Of a stretch of 11,733 nucleotides of DNA, positions 1 through 6,915 are shown one piece after another. The translations under genes were made by a program, and so were the position numbers. The notes under the pieces were generated by a model, which was given only the letters and a program-made list of their open reading frames with translations, searched no databases and had not been told where the DNA came from. Numbering within the stretch: the stretch's first letter is position 1; every line of letters starts with the position of its first letter. This DNA is from Acidobacteriaceae bacterium (GTDB lineage: Bacteria; Acidobacteriota; Terriglobia; Terriglobales; Acidobacteriaceae), in the NCBI GenBank assembly GCA_003165855.1, contig PMXH01000542.1:4194-15926 (forward strand), read 5' to 3'.

Positions 1-79
1 TTTTTGTACTATTCCCTCGGCTCCGCTTTTTCGCTTAGAGTCACGGGCTGGTATTGTTCGAGCATTCCAGACATCATCT

Positions 80-1345
80 ATGAGCGTGCCTTCGCCATCG
101 ACGCCCCAGGATCAGCGGACCCAGGAAACGGATCGCCGGACATCGCGCTGGATCTGGGCGGCGTTCACAGCATGCGCCAGCGCCGCCGTCGGTCTGTTCT
201 TCATTCCCGCCTTCATCATTCGTCCCTTCCGCTACCAGGCGCCTCATGCACTCTTACTGGCCATGGCCCTGCGCCAGCGCGCTCCGCTCGGCACACTGAT
301 TGCGGGTCTGGCCTGTCTGGTGTTCGCCTTCGTGCTGTGGAGAACCATTGGCCTGTGGCGCAAAGCTCTCCTCGCCATCACGCTGCTCGCCGTCACGTTT
401 TCTGCTGTTATGGCGCGCCTCAATTATTTCGAGTGGATGTTCCATCCCGTCGCCGGCGCCCAGTTCGTAGCTCAAGCCGAGAGCAAGCTCGACCCTAAAG
501 AAATGGTCATGGCGGTGCGCTTCGATAGCGACGCCCGCGCCTATCCCATCAGCCAGATGGCCTACCATCACGTGCTGAACGATGTGGTCGGAGGCGTACC
601 GGTCGCGGTAACGTATTGAACGCTATGTCACACCGGTCTGGTGTGGACGCGAACGGTGAACGGAAGAGTGCTGCACTTTTATCTGGCCGGCATCAACAAC
701 CAGAACTTCCTCATGCGCGACAAGGAAACCGGAACCTGGTGGCAGCAGATCACCGGCAAGGCCATCTATGGCCCACTGCAAGGTGCCACGCTCGAACTTG
801 TGCTCAGCGACGAACTCACCTTCGGTGAGTGGAGAACCGAATCCCCTTCCGGGCAGGTGCTAGCGCCCGTCGCCAAATACACGAAAGAGTACGACCCCAA
901 CTGGGAGCCTGACATAGCCAAGCTGCCGGTAGTCATCAGCTTTCCCGGCACCGAATTGAAGTCGCGCGATGTGGTCATCGGACTTACCATCGACGGAACC
1001 GCCCGCGCCTATCCCTGGGAAACTTTCGCCAAGCAGTCCCCAGTGATCGATCGCGTGAACGGCACGCCGCTGCTGCTAGTTTTAGGACCCGACGGAAAAT
1101 CCTTTCGTGTTTTTATCAGCCGCATCGATGGCCACGACGCCGAGTTCTTTCTCCAGGGTGATGCCGCAGGCGATGCTAAACAGTGGGCGCTGCTCGATAC
1201 CAGCACCGCCAGTCAGTGGAACTTCCAGGGCTGCGCCACCTCCGGGCCAGCACAGGGGAAATGTCTCGGCCGCATCCCCGCGCTCAAGGACTACTGGTTC
1301 GACTGGCGCAACTACCATCCCGACACCACCGTATACAAACGTTAG
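80..1345 (+). CDS. Membrane-anchored DUF3179 protein with in-frame TGA; candidate selenoprotein (UxxC)
   Basis: The frame runs from ATG at 80 to TAG at 1343-1345 (421 residues) and is crossed by one TGA at 617-619 (residue 180). Residues about 24-47, 69-90 and 95-113 are hydrophobic, giving three predicted membrane helices. From about residue 141 the protein matches DUF3179, a family of unknown function: DARAYP, LNDVVGGVPVAVTY, then [TGA]-TLCHTGLVW, where homologues carry a CxxC. If the TGA encodes selenocysteine the motif is U180-T-L-C183. The domain is duplicated: a second copy (about 297-409) repeats TARAYP, VNGTPLLLV and a GP-x-x-G block, lacks the CxxC, and holds C385 and C395. With three helices the domain probably faces the periplasm. 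There is no clear Shine-Dalgarno before 80. Without recoding, the product would be a 179-residue fragment, with an orphan frame starting at GTG 641. A nonsense mutation or base-call error remains possible. The family call is firm; the selenocysteine is an inference. Confidence 0.72.
617..651 (+). promoter_or_regulatory. Candidate bacterial SECIS element (TGA plus downstream hairpin)
   Basis: The TGA is at 617-619. Bases 629-634 (CACACC) pair perfectly with 640-645 (GGTGTG) around the loop GGTCT (635-639). U628-G646 can add a wobble pair, and CGC 621-623 can pair with GCG 649-651 as a lower stem. The loop starts 15 bases after the TGA. The E. coli fdhF SECIS, bound by SelB, also has a GGUC apical loop, roughly 18 bases after its UGA. 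I do not see a clear single bulged U in the upper stem as in fdhF. The hairpin bases also encode the conserved residues HTGLVW, so part of the pairing may come from protein constraint. Confidence 0.6.
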
Positions 1346-1416
1346 GACAAGCAATGAGGCCCCTGGGCAGTTGAGTGCGTGCTAAACTTTCGCCTCGGTC
1401 GATCTCCGGAGGCCGC

Positions 1417-4257
1417 ATGTTCCGACTCGTGCTGGTATGGGTATCGTCGGTTGCGTTGTTGACCGTCGCCGCGATTGCGCAAAGTCCAGATGTTCCTGAG
1501 CCCGGCTCCATCGAGGCCATCGCGGGGGCTACGACCGATCCGCATTTTGTCTCACCCTGGGTTTCGTACATCCCCCAATCAGATATGGTTCCGTCTCCCG
1601 AGAAATTCCTCGGGCGCATCATGGGCGCTCCCGGAGAACTCTTGGGCACGGAGAAGGCCTACGCCTATGCCCATGCCCTGGCTGCTGCGAGCCCGCGAGT
1701 TCGCGTGTTCACAATCGGGCACAGTGAAGAAGGGCGCGAAATCCTCATGCTGGCGATCGCGGACGAGGCCGGCATCCGCGATCTCGATCGTCTAAAAGCC
1801 GCGACTGCAGACCTGGCGGATCCCCGCCGAACCGACCCAGCGGCGGCGGACAAGATCATCGCAACCTCGCGTCCTATTTATTACTTCAATGCCGCGCTGC
1901 ATTCCGATGAGACGGGATCGACCGAAGCCATGCTCGAGCTTGCCTATCGTCTGGCCGTGTCGGAGCAGCCCATGATCCGGCGAATCCGCGAGCGTGTGGT
2001 CGTGTTGATCAATCCCATTTCCAATCCCGACGGGCGGGACAAGATGGTCGACTGGTTCTACCGCTATCTCAAGGGCAAGACGGACCGCAACACATTGCCT
2101 CGCCAGTCGCCCCCGTACTGGTCCAAGTACACCTTCGTTGACATCAACCGCGATACGCACCAGCAGACGCATGAAACCACAAAAGCCGTACACCGCATGT
2201 TTCATGAGTGGCATCCCACGGTAGTGCACGACCTGCACGAAGGCACGCCCCTGATGATGACCTGGAACGGCACCGGTCCATATAACCCGAACATTGATCC
2301 CATCACTTATACGGAGTTTCTTGAACTCAGCTTCCACGAAGTGCAGGCTCTCACCGCGATGGGGATGCCTGGCGTTTCGACGTGGAATTTTGGGGAGGCG
2401 TTCGCACACCTTTATCTGGATTCGGTGGCCATGAATCACAACAGCATTGGACGTGGCTACGAGACCTTCGGCAATGGTAGTGCGGAAACCGAGAAGCGAG
2501 CGGTTTCCGAATCCTCGGCAACCATGGAGTGGTACCGTCCTCTGCCGGCACCACGAGAGGTCACCTGGTCGGCTCGCGACAATCTCAACTACCAGGAAAC
2601 CGGCGCTCTTGCGGCGCTGGACGAAACAGCAAGCCAATCCAAAGAAATGTTGCACAACTTCTACAAGAAGGGATGGGATTCGTGGCAAAAGGGTCTGACC
2701 CAGCCACCGTATGCGTTTCTGATTCCGGAAAATCAAGGAGATCCGGCGCGGGTGGCACAAATGATAGGACGGCTCATGGGCCAGCACATCGAAGTGGCCC
2801 GCGCGGAAAGCTCAATTCAAGTTAAGGAAGGCAGCTTTCCCGCTGGGACGTATGTCGTCCGCCTCGATCAGCCATACCGCAACTACGCAGTTGATCTGCT
2901 AACGCCACAGCATTACCCGAAGGATGGAAGCGCGCCCTACGACGACGTCTCCTGGGAACTCCCCGCTCACTATCATTTGCAGGCGATCCCCACCGCCGAC
3001 GCGTCGATCCGCAACGCCGCTCTGACTCGATTGAGCGACCCGCCGCATGCTGTTGGCCGGGTAGTCGGCTCCGGACCCATTTATTTGCTCGAAGACACTG
3101 GACAGGAATCGTTACTTGCCGCTCGTTATCGTCTGTCCAATTTCGAGATTCAAATCGCGGAACGTGAGTTTGAAGATGGGGGAATGAAGTTTCCGGCCGG
3201 ATCGTGGATTTTTCCCAATCAGCCTGGATTGCGCGAGGTCATTCTCGCCACCTCCGAGGAACTGGGCCTCGACTTTACCCAAGTTCCTACTGCACCGCAG
3301 GTACCGCAACACAATGCGAAAGCGCCGCGGATTGGCGTGTGGGTGCCGTGGGCTGACACCGACTCGATTGGGTGGATCCGCTACTCCCTGGATCAGCGGA
3401 AGGTTCCTTACACCTATCTGCGCGACGAAGATATTCGAGCGGGGAATCTGCGCTCGCGCATCGACGTCTTGCTTTACGGACATGTGGATCTGGAACTGGC
3501 TGAGCAAATTGAAGGTCTGCCGAAGATCTGGTCGCCCATGGCTTTCAAGAAGACGGATCGGACTCCCAGTTTCGGCACTCCGGCAGAGTCCGACGACATT
3601 ACTGGAGGGATCGGCTACGAAGGGCTGGCGCAGATTCAACATTTCATCGCCGATGGCGGGCTGATGGTCACGCTCGGCAGCGGGAGCATGCTGGCGCTGG
3701 AAGGCGGACTGGTGCGCTTTGTCCGCCGATCTTCGGGAGGGGTTCCGCGTAGCACAGCGGGAGGTGGGGGTGCATCGTCCGCGGCCTCGCAACATGCAGC
3801 TACGCGAACGCCCGGATCTCACGTCCGGGTCACATTCGATCGTCCCGACCATCCCATTGGATACGGATATCCCGTGCACACTTACGTCTTCCGGCAGAAC
3901 TTCCCGTTGTACGACGTTCCACGCCGCTGGCTCCGGATGGCCTATTGCACCACGTGTCTCGATGGTCCCGAAGACCGCAGCGGTGTGGTGATGGAATGGG
4001 GCGATTCCGATGGGAAGCCGTTCGTCGAAAGCGGCCAGGCATGGGGAGAAGAGAATCTGATCGGTCGACCTGCGATCTTAGACATGCCCGTGGGCAAAGG
4101 ACACGTCGTCTCTTTCAACTTCAATCCGATGCACCGCGATTTAAATCGTGGGGATCAGCGCCTGCTTTGGAACGCCATCCTGAATTGGCAGGCAATCATT
4201 GTGGGTCAGCCGAGACCTGCCGCAACCGCGGAGCCGGCGCCGGAGCCCGAAGAGTGA
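1417..4257 (+). CDS. Secreted M14-family zinc carboxypeptidase-like metallopeptidase with GATase-like C-terminal region
   Basis: The start is ATG 1417, preceded by GGAGG at 1408-1412; the in-frame GTG at 1375 has no such site. The product has 946 residues. Residues 1-22 form a signal peptide ending near AIA-QS, so the enzyme is exported. The M14 peptidase domain spans about residues 60-420. Visible motifs are HSDE (H162 and E165, the expected HxxE zinc ligands), INRD (N244-R245, resembling the substrate-binding Asn-Arg of carboxypeptidase A), VVHDLHE (H274 the likely third zinc ligand) and GRGYETFG (E349 the candidate catalytic Glu). The last two assignments are by analogy. From about residue 637 (PRIGVWVPW) to 770 the sequence resembles a class I glutamine-amidotransferase-like fold, with no catalytic triad that I can identify. 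A Ser/Gly/Ala-rich stretch interrupts it at about 770-805, and the tail is Pro/Glu-rich. The gene begins 71 bases after the DUF3179 gene and may share its transcript. Substrate unknown. Confidence 0.88.
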   Translation: MFRLVLVWVSSVALLTVAAIAQSPDVPEPGSIEAIAGATTDPHFVSPWVSYIPQSDMVPSPEKFLGRIMGAPGELLGTEKAYAYAHALAAASPRVRVFTIGHSEEGREILMLAIADEAGIRDLDRLKAATADLADPRRTDPAAADKIIATSRPIYYFNAALHSDETGSTEAMLELAYRLAVSEQPMIRRIRERVVVLINPISNPDGRDKMVDWFYRYLKGKTDRNTLPRQSPPYWSKYTFVDINRDTHQQTHETTKAVHRMFHEWHPTVVHDLHEGTPLMMTWNGTGPYNPNIDPITYTEFLELSFHEVQALTAMGMPGVSTWNFGEAFAHLYLDSVAMNHNSIGRGYETFGNGSAETEKRAVSESSATMEWYRPLPAPREVTWSARDNLNYQETGALAALDETASQSKEMLHNFYKKGWDSWQKGLTQPPYAFLIPENQGDPARVAQMIGRLMGQHIEVARAESSIQVKEGSFPAGTYVVRLDQPYRNYAVDLLTPQHYPKDGSAPYDDVSWELPAHYHLQAIPTADASIRNAALTRLSDPPHAVGRVVGSGPIYLLEDTGQESLLAARYRLSNFEIQIAEREFEDGGMKFPAGSWIFPNQPGLREVILATSEELGLDFTQVPTAPQVPQHNAKAPRIGVWVPWADTDSIGWIRYSLDQRKVPYTYLRDEDIRAGNLRSRIDVLLYGHVDLELAEQIEGLPKIWSPMAFKKTDRTPSFGTPAESDDITGGIGYEGLAQIQHFIADGGLMVTLGSGSMLALEGGLVRFVRRSSGGVPRSTAGGGGASSAASQHAATRTPGSHVRVTFDRPDHPIGYGYPVHTYVFRQNFPLYDVPRRWLRMAYCTTCLDGPEDRSGVVMEWGDSDGKPFVESGQAWGEENLIGRPAILDMPVGKGHVVSFNFNPMHRDLNRGDQRLLWNAILNWQAIIVGQPRPAATAEPAPEPEE

Positions 4258-4345
4258 AAGCGCGCGGCATCCCGAATCACGGTTGATCTACACTCTTGAT
4301 CGGACAGCTGCAACTCGAGAAAGGCAAAGCAGATTCCTCACCAAA

Positions 4346-4442
4346 GAACGGTTCGGAATGACAAGAGTTGAGAACGGTTCGGAATGACAAGAGCTGAGAA
4401 CGGTTCAAAATGACCACCTAATAAAGTGGAATGACAAGATGT
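4346..4442 (+). repeat. 26-bp direct tandem repeats (two full, two partial copies) upstream of the HAD gene
   Basis: The unit is GAACGGTTCGGAATGACA followed by AGAGYTGA. Copy 1 is 4346-4371 and copy 2 is 4372-4397, differing at one base. Copy 3 is partial (4398-4415, GAACGGTTCAAAATGACC). A fourth GGAATGACAAGA core begins at 4428. Each full unit begins with a 9-base palindrome (GAAC-G-GTTC). The stretch 4258-4345 before it holds no gene. Its end (GCAGATTCCTC, from about 4329) looks like the usual start of the GGAATGACA-type interspersed repeat, so the array may have grown by slippage from one such element. Confidence 0.75.
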
Positions 4443-4443
4443 A

Positions 4444-5070
4444 ATGGGGGATTCATACGTGTCTGCCATTCATGCCATCTTTTGGGATGTGGGGGGAGTG
4501 CTGCTCACCAACGCCTGGGATCACGCCGAGCGCATGGCGGCGCTCGAAAAGTTTCATCTTAACGACGAAGAGTTTCACTCGCGGCACGAGATGGTGGTCT
4601 CGTCGTTTGAGCGGGGCAAGATTTCGCTCGACGAGTATCTGGAGCGGACCGTGTTTTACCGAAACCGTCCCTTCACCCGCGATGCGTTTCGAGATTACAT
4701 GTTCTCGTTGTCGCAGCCGAAGCCGGAGGTTCTGGGCTTCGCGCGTGAGCTGGCGGATTCCGGCAAGTATTTTATGGGCACGATCAACAACGAATCCCGC
4801 GAGCTGAACTTGTTCCGCATCGAGAAGTACGGTTTGCGGGGAATCTTCCGTCTGTTTGTCAGCTCGTGCTTCGTGGGCCTGCGTAAGCCGGAGAGTGGCA
4901 TTTACCGTTTGGCGCTTGAGACTACACAGGTCAATCCAGAAGAGTGCTGCTTCATCGACGATCGGGCGCTGAACCTGGAGTGCGCGGCGAAGATGGGCAT
5001 GCGGACAATTCAGATGCAGACGTTGGAACAGCTGCGAGGAGAGTTGGAGAGGCTTGAGGTGAAGGCGTGA
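4444..5070 (+). CDS. HAD-superfamily hydrolase (subfamily IA-like, YihX-type)
   Basis: The product has 208 residues. Motif I is FWDVGGVL, with nucleophile D15; the residue two positions on, usually Asp in phosphatases, is G17, as in the YihX-like branch (DLGNV). An alpha-helical cap lies between about residues 22 and 95. Motif II is GTINNES (T113 or N115 at the Ser/Thr position), motif III is the lysine of GLRKPESGIY (K148), and motif IV is FIDDR (D172, D173). The protein is soluble and cytoplasmic, with no signal peptide. The start is uncertain: ATG 4444 has no good ribosome site, while GTG 4459 lies 8 bases after GGGGG (4446-4450) and would shorten the protein by five residues without touching a motif. 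Substrate cannot be told. The gene sits alone between repeat elements, and a long minus-strand open frame over it is a shadow. Confidence 0.85.
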   Translation: MGDSYVSAIHAIFWDVGGVLLTNAWDHAERMAALEKFHLNDEEFHSRHEMVVSSFERGKISLDEYLERTVFYRNRPFTRDAFRDYMFSLSQPKPEVLGFARELADSGKYFMGTINNESRELNLFRIEKYGLRGIFRLFVSSCFVGLRKPESGIYRLALETTQVNPEECCFIDDRALNLECAAKMGMRTIQMQTLEQLRGELERLEVKA

Positions 5071-5087
5071 GAGAGCACGATAAGGAA

Positions 5088-5144
5088 GCGAGCCAAACGC
5101 GCGATTATTGCGTCGCAAAAAACGCGACGCTTCGCGCGGCTCGC
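5088..5144. terminator. Nested large hairpin between convergent genes (terminator or REP-like element)
   Basis: Three nested stems share one axis. GCGTCGC (5110-5116) pairs with GCGACGC (5124-5130) around a seven-base A-rich loop. CGCGCG (5098-5103) pairs with CGCGCG (5133-5138). GCGAGCC (5088-5094) pairs with GGCTCGC (5138-5144), sharing base 5138 with the middle stem. Small internal loops separate the stems. It lies 18 bases after the HAD stop and about 50 bases after the stop of the convergent zinc-ribbon gene, so it could terminate both, but neither side has a clear U-run. Confidence 0.55.
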
Positions 5145-5146
5145 CC

Positions 5147-5186
5147 AGATCCTTCGCGGCGCTAAGAACGCTTGCTCAGGATGACA
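5147..5186. repeat. Degenerate interspersed repeat (AGATCCTTCGC ... GCTCAGGATGACA type)
   Basis: AGATCCTTCGC at 5147-5157 and GCTCAGGATGACA at 5174-5186 are the two ends of a short intergenic repeat familiar from acidobacterial and some other genomes; on the opposite strand it reads as the CHPE-type junk peptide. ATCCT (5149-5153) and AGGAT (5178-5182) form the inverted ends. It abuts the nested hairpin and ends 8 bases before the zinc-ribbon gene's stop. The family identification is from memory. Confidence 0.5.
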
Positions 5187-5194
5187 ATCAACTC

Positions 5195-6301
5195 CTAGCT
5201 TCTTCGCGGCTGTGGCTTTGCTGGCGCAGCAGGCTTCGGGATCTCGGATTCCGCGGCGGTCAGGGTCAAGTCGCTCGACCAGCATTCCGAGACCAGCTTC
5301 CAGTCTCCACCGCTCTGCTTGGCGAAGACCCAGAGATATTTGCCGCGCTCTTCGCGGCGTTTGCCGGCTGTGCCCGGAACCAGGGCGCTGTAGCGGCCGA
5401 CTTCGTGAGCCAAATCGCCAACCACTTCTACGCGGAGGGGTTCGACCGCGACTTCTCCAAGACCGGCTTCGAGCGCGGAAAAAAAGAACTCGCGTACCGC
5501 CATCGCGCCGCGAATCGGAGGAAGGTTCGAGCGCAGCACCAGTGCGTCGGCGGCATAGAGTTCGATCAATTCATCGAGCTGGCGCGTATTGCAGGCCAAA
5601 ACCCATTCCTGTGTGAGACGGCGGACCGCGGCCTCGCTGCGGCTCATGGGTTCACCCTTGGCGGCGGCGGCAACGCGCAGCCGGTCGGCTTCGCGCGCGC
5701 TCTCGGGAGCGTTGGTCCTTGGCGCTGCTGAGGCGGTTCCCTCTCCGCCCTGGAAATAATGGTGGTGGTAGTGGTGGTGGTAGTGATGTGTGCCTGCGGG
5801 AGCGCCCGTTGGAGGATGAACCTCTTCCGCAAGATCGGCCGCCGGTGGTGGAGTTTGAGTCAGTTCCCTGGCGAAATCCGGTAGTTCAAGAGGAGGTGAC
5901 TCGAGAATGGGTGATTCAAGAATGGGTGATTCGACCTCCGGGGATTGATCCGGCGCTGCCCCCACGGGAAGTCCACACATGCCACAGAATTTGTTGCCCT
6001 CGCGATTGTGGTGTCCACAGACGCGGCACGCAGTAGAAGTGCCGGGAGTAGTTTGCGTCGCGGCGTCCTCCGCAGTTGTTTCCGAATCGGTTTCCATGGT
6101 GAGGCGCTGCATGGCTTGCAGAGCCGCGGCAATGGCTTCCTGGTTCGGCTTGGGCCGCCGCATTTCCGGATAAAGACGCTGGTAGATTTCGCCGAGGGCG
6201 GGATTGTGCGGGCCGATGCTCGGTGGCACGTTTTCTGAATCCGGCGCAGGGACGGCGCCGGATGGGCTGGCGAGTTTCTTGTCTCTCTCTCTATCCACCA
6301 T
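5195..6301 (-). CDS. Zinc-ribbon protein with His-rich linker and C-terminal NTF2-like (SnoaL/DUF4440-type) domain
   Basis: The product has 368 residues and no signal peptide or membrane helix, so it is probably cytoplasmic. A charged N-terminal segment (1-85) includes a helix around PNQEAIAAALQAMQRL. A zinc ribbon follows: C92-x-x-C95 and C106-x-x-C109, in CRVCG...KFCGMCG. Residues 118-165 are Pro/Glu-rich, with ESPIL repeated. H172-H181 form a run of His and Tyr (HHYHHHYHHHY). Residues about 221-345 match the NTF2-like fold of SnoaL/DUF4440 proteins (TQEWVLACNTRQLDELIELYAADALV, RGAMAVREFF, WVFAKQSGGDWKL). That fold serves both enzymes and binding proteins, so no reaction can be assigned. 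Start ATG 6301 has no strong ribosome site. It lies 60 bases downstream of the TonB-C gene on the same strand, compatible with co-transcription. Confidence 0.8.
   Translation of the reverse strand: MVDRERDKKLASPSGAVPAPDSENVPPSIGPHNPALGEIYQRLYPEMRRPKPNQEAIAAALQAMQRLTMETDSETTAEDAATQTTPGTSTACRVCGHHNREGNKFCGMCGLPVGAAPDQSPEVESPILESPILESPPLELPDFARELTQTPPPAADLAEEVHPPTGAPAGTHHYHHHYHHHYFQGGEGTASAAPRTNAPESAREADRLRVAAAAKGEPMSRSEAAVRRLTQEWVLACNTRQLDELIELYAADALVLRSNLPPIRGAMAVREFFFSALEAGLGEVAVEPLRVEVVGDLAHEVGRYSALVPGTAGKRREERGKYLWVFAKQSGGDWKLVSECWSSDLTLTAAESEIPKPAAPAKPQPRRS
5905..5934 (-). repeat. 15-bp tandem repeat inside the zinc-ribbon gene
   Basis: On the plus strand GAATGGGTGATTCAA (5905-5919) is followed directly by GAATGGGTGATTCGA (5920-5934). 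The period of 15 keeps the frame and encodes the repeated ESPIL pentapeptide in the proline/glutamate-rich linker. Confidence 0.8.
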
Positions 6302-6361
6302 TTGGACCGGGTGCCGAATGAGTCAGGCTAGTGGTTCATTCTAGCCCAAGCGGGCAGAATC

Positions 6362-6799
6362 TCAACGCCGTGAAAACTCGATCTTACCTTCCGCTTCGGT
6401 GGGGACGCCGTTGCAGGTGGCAGGGCGATAGCGCCAGGCGCGAACGGTTTGCAGGACGTTGCGGTCGCCTACGGTGCCCACACTCTGCAAGATGAGTGGA
6501 CTATGCACGCGGCCGTCGGCGCCGATGATAAAGCTGACCTTTACCTTCATGCCGGCAACTGCAGGAACTATCAAGGGATCGGGTGTGGTCAAAGCTTGGG
6601 GCGGCTGAGTGTCTTCACAGCGTGCGCGCGCGCTCACATGCGGCACATCGCTGAACTCGGTGGCGCGGGTGGGAGTCTTCCAGACTCGACGTTCGCGCTC
6701 CGTCAAAACCCCCTGACGCAGCTGCGGAGAGGCAGCTTGCACAGAAGCGGCGGCAGGAACACCGAGGATCAGAAACCACGGCCAGAAGCTACGAAACAT
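6362..6799 (-). CDS. Secreted protein with TonB C-terminal domain
   Basis: I chose the ATG at 6799 (145 residues). It is preceded by GGGAGAG at a 9-base spacing and opens directly with a signal peptide, MFRSFWPWFLILG...ASVQA, cleaved near residue 22. The upstream in-frame starts (6817, 6856) would put extra polar residues before it. Residues about 84-145 match the TonB C-terminal domain: VKVSFIIGADGRV, an AWRYRPA motif and the final KIEFSRR. In classical TonB this domain contacts the TonB box of outer-membrane receptors. This protein lacks the usual long Pro-rich spanning region, and if the signal is cleaved it is not anchored. C61 and C129 could form a disulfide. A TonB-dependent receptor is encoded about 1.2 kb upstream on the same strand, but a functional pairing is only suggested. 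Confidence 0.78.
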   Translation of the reverse strand: MFRSFWPWFLILGVPAAASVQAASPQLRQGVLTERERRVWKTPTRATEFSDVPHVSARARCEDTQPPQALTTPDPLIVPAVAGMKVKVSFIIGADGRVHSPLILQSVGTVGDRNVLQTVRAWRYRPATCNGVPTEAEGKIEFSRR

Positions 6800-6915
6800 G
6801 TGGTGGAACTCTCCCATTCGAGTGGGGGGTTGCTCCCTTATGACTTCTATCGGCAAGTGGGGGGCCAGGTGCAGCGCTATAGTACACGTTTTGTTATCAG
6901 TTAGTTACGCGAGAT

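Noticed and set aside
1..79. Possible promoter before the first gene (TATTGT at 52-57).
   Set aside because: No acceptable -35 box at a normal distance, so I do not call it.
641..1345. A separate gene starting at GTG 641, downstream of the TGA.
   Set aside because: It is in the same frame as 80-616, begins in the middle of the conserved DUF3179 core (just after CHTGL), and has no ribosome site. It is the second part of one gene.
1792..2787. Minus-strand open frame of 331 codons inside the M14 peptidase gene.
   Set aside because: It shows no recognisable features and lies opposite the conserved peptidase motifs.
4453..5118. Minus-strand open frame of 221 codons opposite the HAD gene.
   Set aside because: The HAD motifs on the plus strand are clear; the opposite frame has no motif and runs into repeat sequence.
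5010..5285. Minus-strand frame with a CHPEQ-like peptide.
   Set aside because: This is the translation of an interspersed repeat, a common spurious protein in databases.
6879..6907. Possible minus-strand promoter for the TonB-C gene (TACTAT with TAACTA 17 bases upstream).
   Set aside because: The -35 box matches the consensus poorly, and acidobacterial promoters are not well enough defined to rely on one hexamer.
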